A model generated the notes under the pieces. The model was not told the DNA's origin, did not search any database, and saw nothing but the letters and a program-made list of their open reading frames with translations. Below are positions 5,791-5,901 of a DNA stretch of 5,901 nt, in pieces. The first letter of the stretch is position 1. Every line of letters starts with the position of its first letter. The position numbers were made by a program, and so were the translations under genes. Source of the stretch: JAIVGV01 sp035295985 (GTDB lineage Bacteria > Acidobacteriota > Blastocatellia > Pyrinomonadales > Pyrinomonadaceae); NCBI GenBank assembly GCA_035295985.1, contig DATHBT010000269.1, forward strand, positions 1 through 5,901, written 5' to 3'.

Positions 5791-5901
5791 TCACGCTTCG
5801 GCCGCGGGCTGAGTGCCGCCGGCCGGCTCGCCCGCCAGCTCGGCGGGCAGCTCGACGCGCGCGGCGTCGCGCCACAGCCGTTCGAGATCGTAGAAGCGGC
5901 G
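5791..5901 (-). CDS. rsfS: ribosome silencing factor RsfS, C-terminal fragment (5' end beyond right edge)
   Basis: The minus frame entering at the right edge encodes 36 residues before a TGA at 5793-5791. Its first part, RRFYDLERLWRDAARVEL, matches the conserved C-terminal end of RsfS (RsfA/YbeB/Iojap family), where R-x-[FY]-Y-[DA]-L-E-x-LW is typical. A low-complexity Ala/Gly/Pro/Glu tail follows. RsfS binds ribosomal protein uL14 on the large subunit and blocks subunit joining in starved cells. Only the tail is visible, so the call rests on that short motif and on the adjacent rlmH, its usual neighbour. Confidence 0.82.
   Translation of the reverse strand, partial: RRFYDLERLWRDAARVELPAELAGEPAGGTQPAAEA

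Noticed and set aside
5569..5875. Minus-strand open frame of 100 codons between rsfS and rlmH
   Set aside because: It overlaps the rsfS tail in another frame, is an Arg/Ala-rich low-complexity product, and has no ribosome binding site or family match.
1..5901. CRISPR array, tRNA, rRNA, toxin-antitoxin or phage-defence system
   Set aside because: I saw no regularly spaced direct repeats, cloverleaf or rRNA signature, nor any defence-type protein motif on either strand.

Overview
The window looks like chromosomal DNA of a GC-rich bacterium, most likely an acidobacterium (Blastocatellia-like). This taxonomic call is an inference. It rests on the large Oar-like TonB-dependent receptor with an N-terminal carboxypeptidase-regulatory-like domain, a class heavily expanded in that phylum, and on the very high GC of the genes. 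All intact genes lie on the minus strand; the only plus-strand gene is a dead transposase.

Right to left, in transcription order: (1) 5901-5791 is the C-terminal tail of a ribosome silencing factor (rsfS), cut by the window edge. (2) 5568-5113 is rlmH, the 23S rRNA pseudouridine methyltransferase, a common neighbour of rsfS. (3) 4956-4588 is a DksA/TraR-family C4 zinc-finger regulator, followed by a canonical rho-independent terminator at 4512-4555. (4) 4457-3705 is a ComF-family phosphoribosyltransferase. Its downstream side holds a striking hairpin with two perfect 27-bp arms (3588-3651), part of a GCCC..GGGC-ATAAA repeat element spanning about 3521-3651. Together these form an ordinary ribosome-maturation and growth-control block.

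(5) 2842-3508 is a degenerate IS1-family element. Its terminal inverted repeats are recognisable (21 of 25 matching), but the transposase is spread over three reading frames and lacks the middle of its catalytic domain. (6) 2769-2332 is the C-terminal cupredoxin domain of a multicopper oxidase with its copper ligands intact but everything upstream lost, probably through rearrangement around the IS. (7) 2188-1 is the N-terminal 729 residues of an Oar-like outer-membrane TonB-dependent receptor, open through the left edge.

The 2189-3660 stretch is therefore a small decayed mobile and accessory island between a receptor gene and a housekeeping block. I see no CRISPR array, tRNA, rRNA, toxin-antitoxin, defence system or other clearly new system. 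The most informative oddities are the decayed IS1-family copy, the 27-bp-arm repeat and the headless copper oxidase domain with a promoter-like sequence pointing into it.
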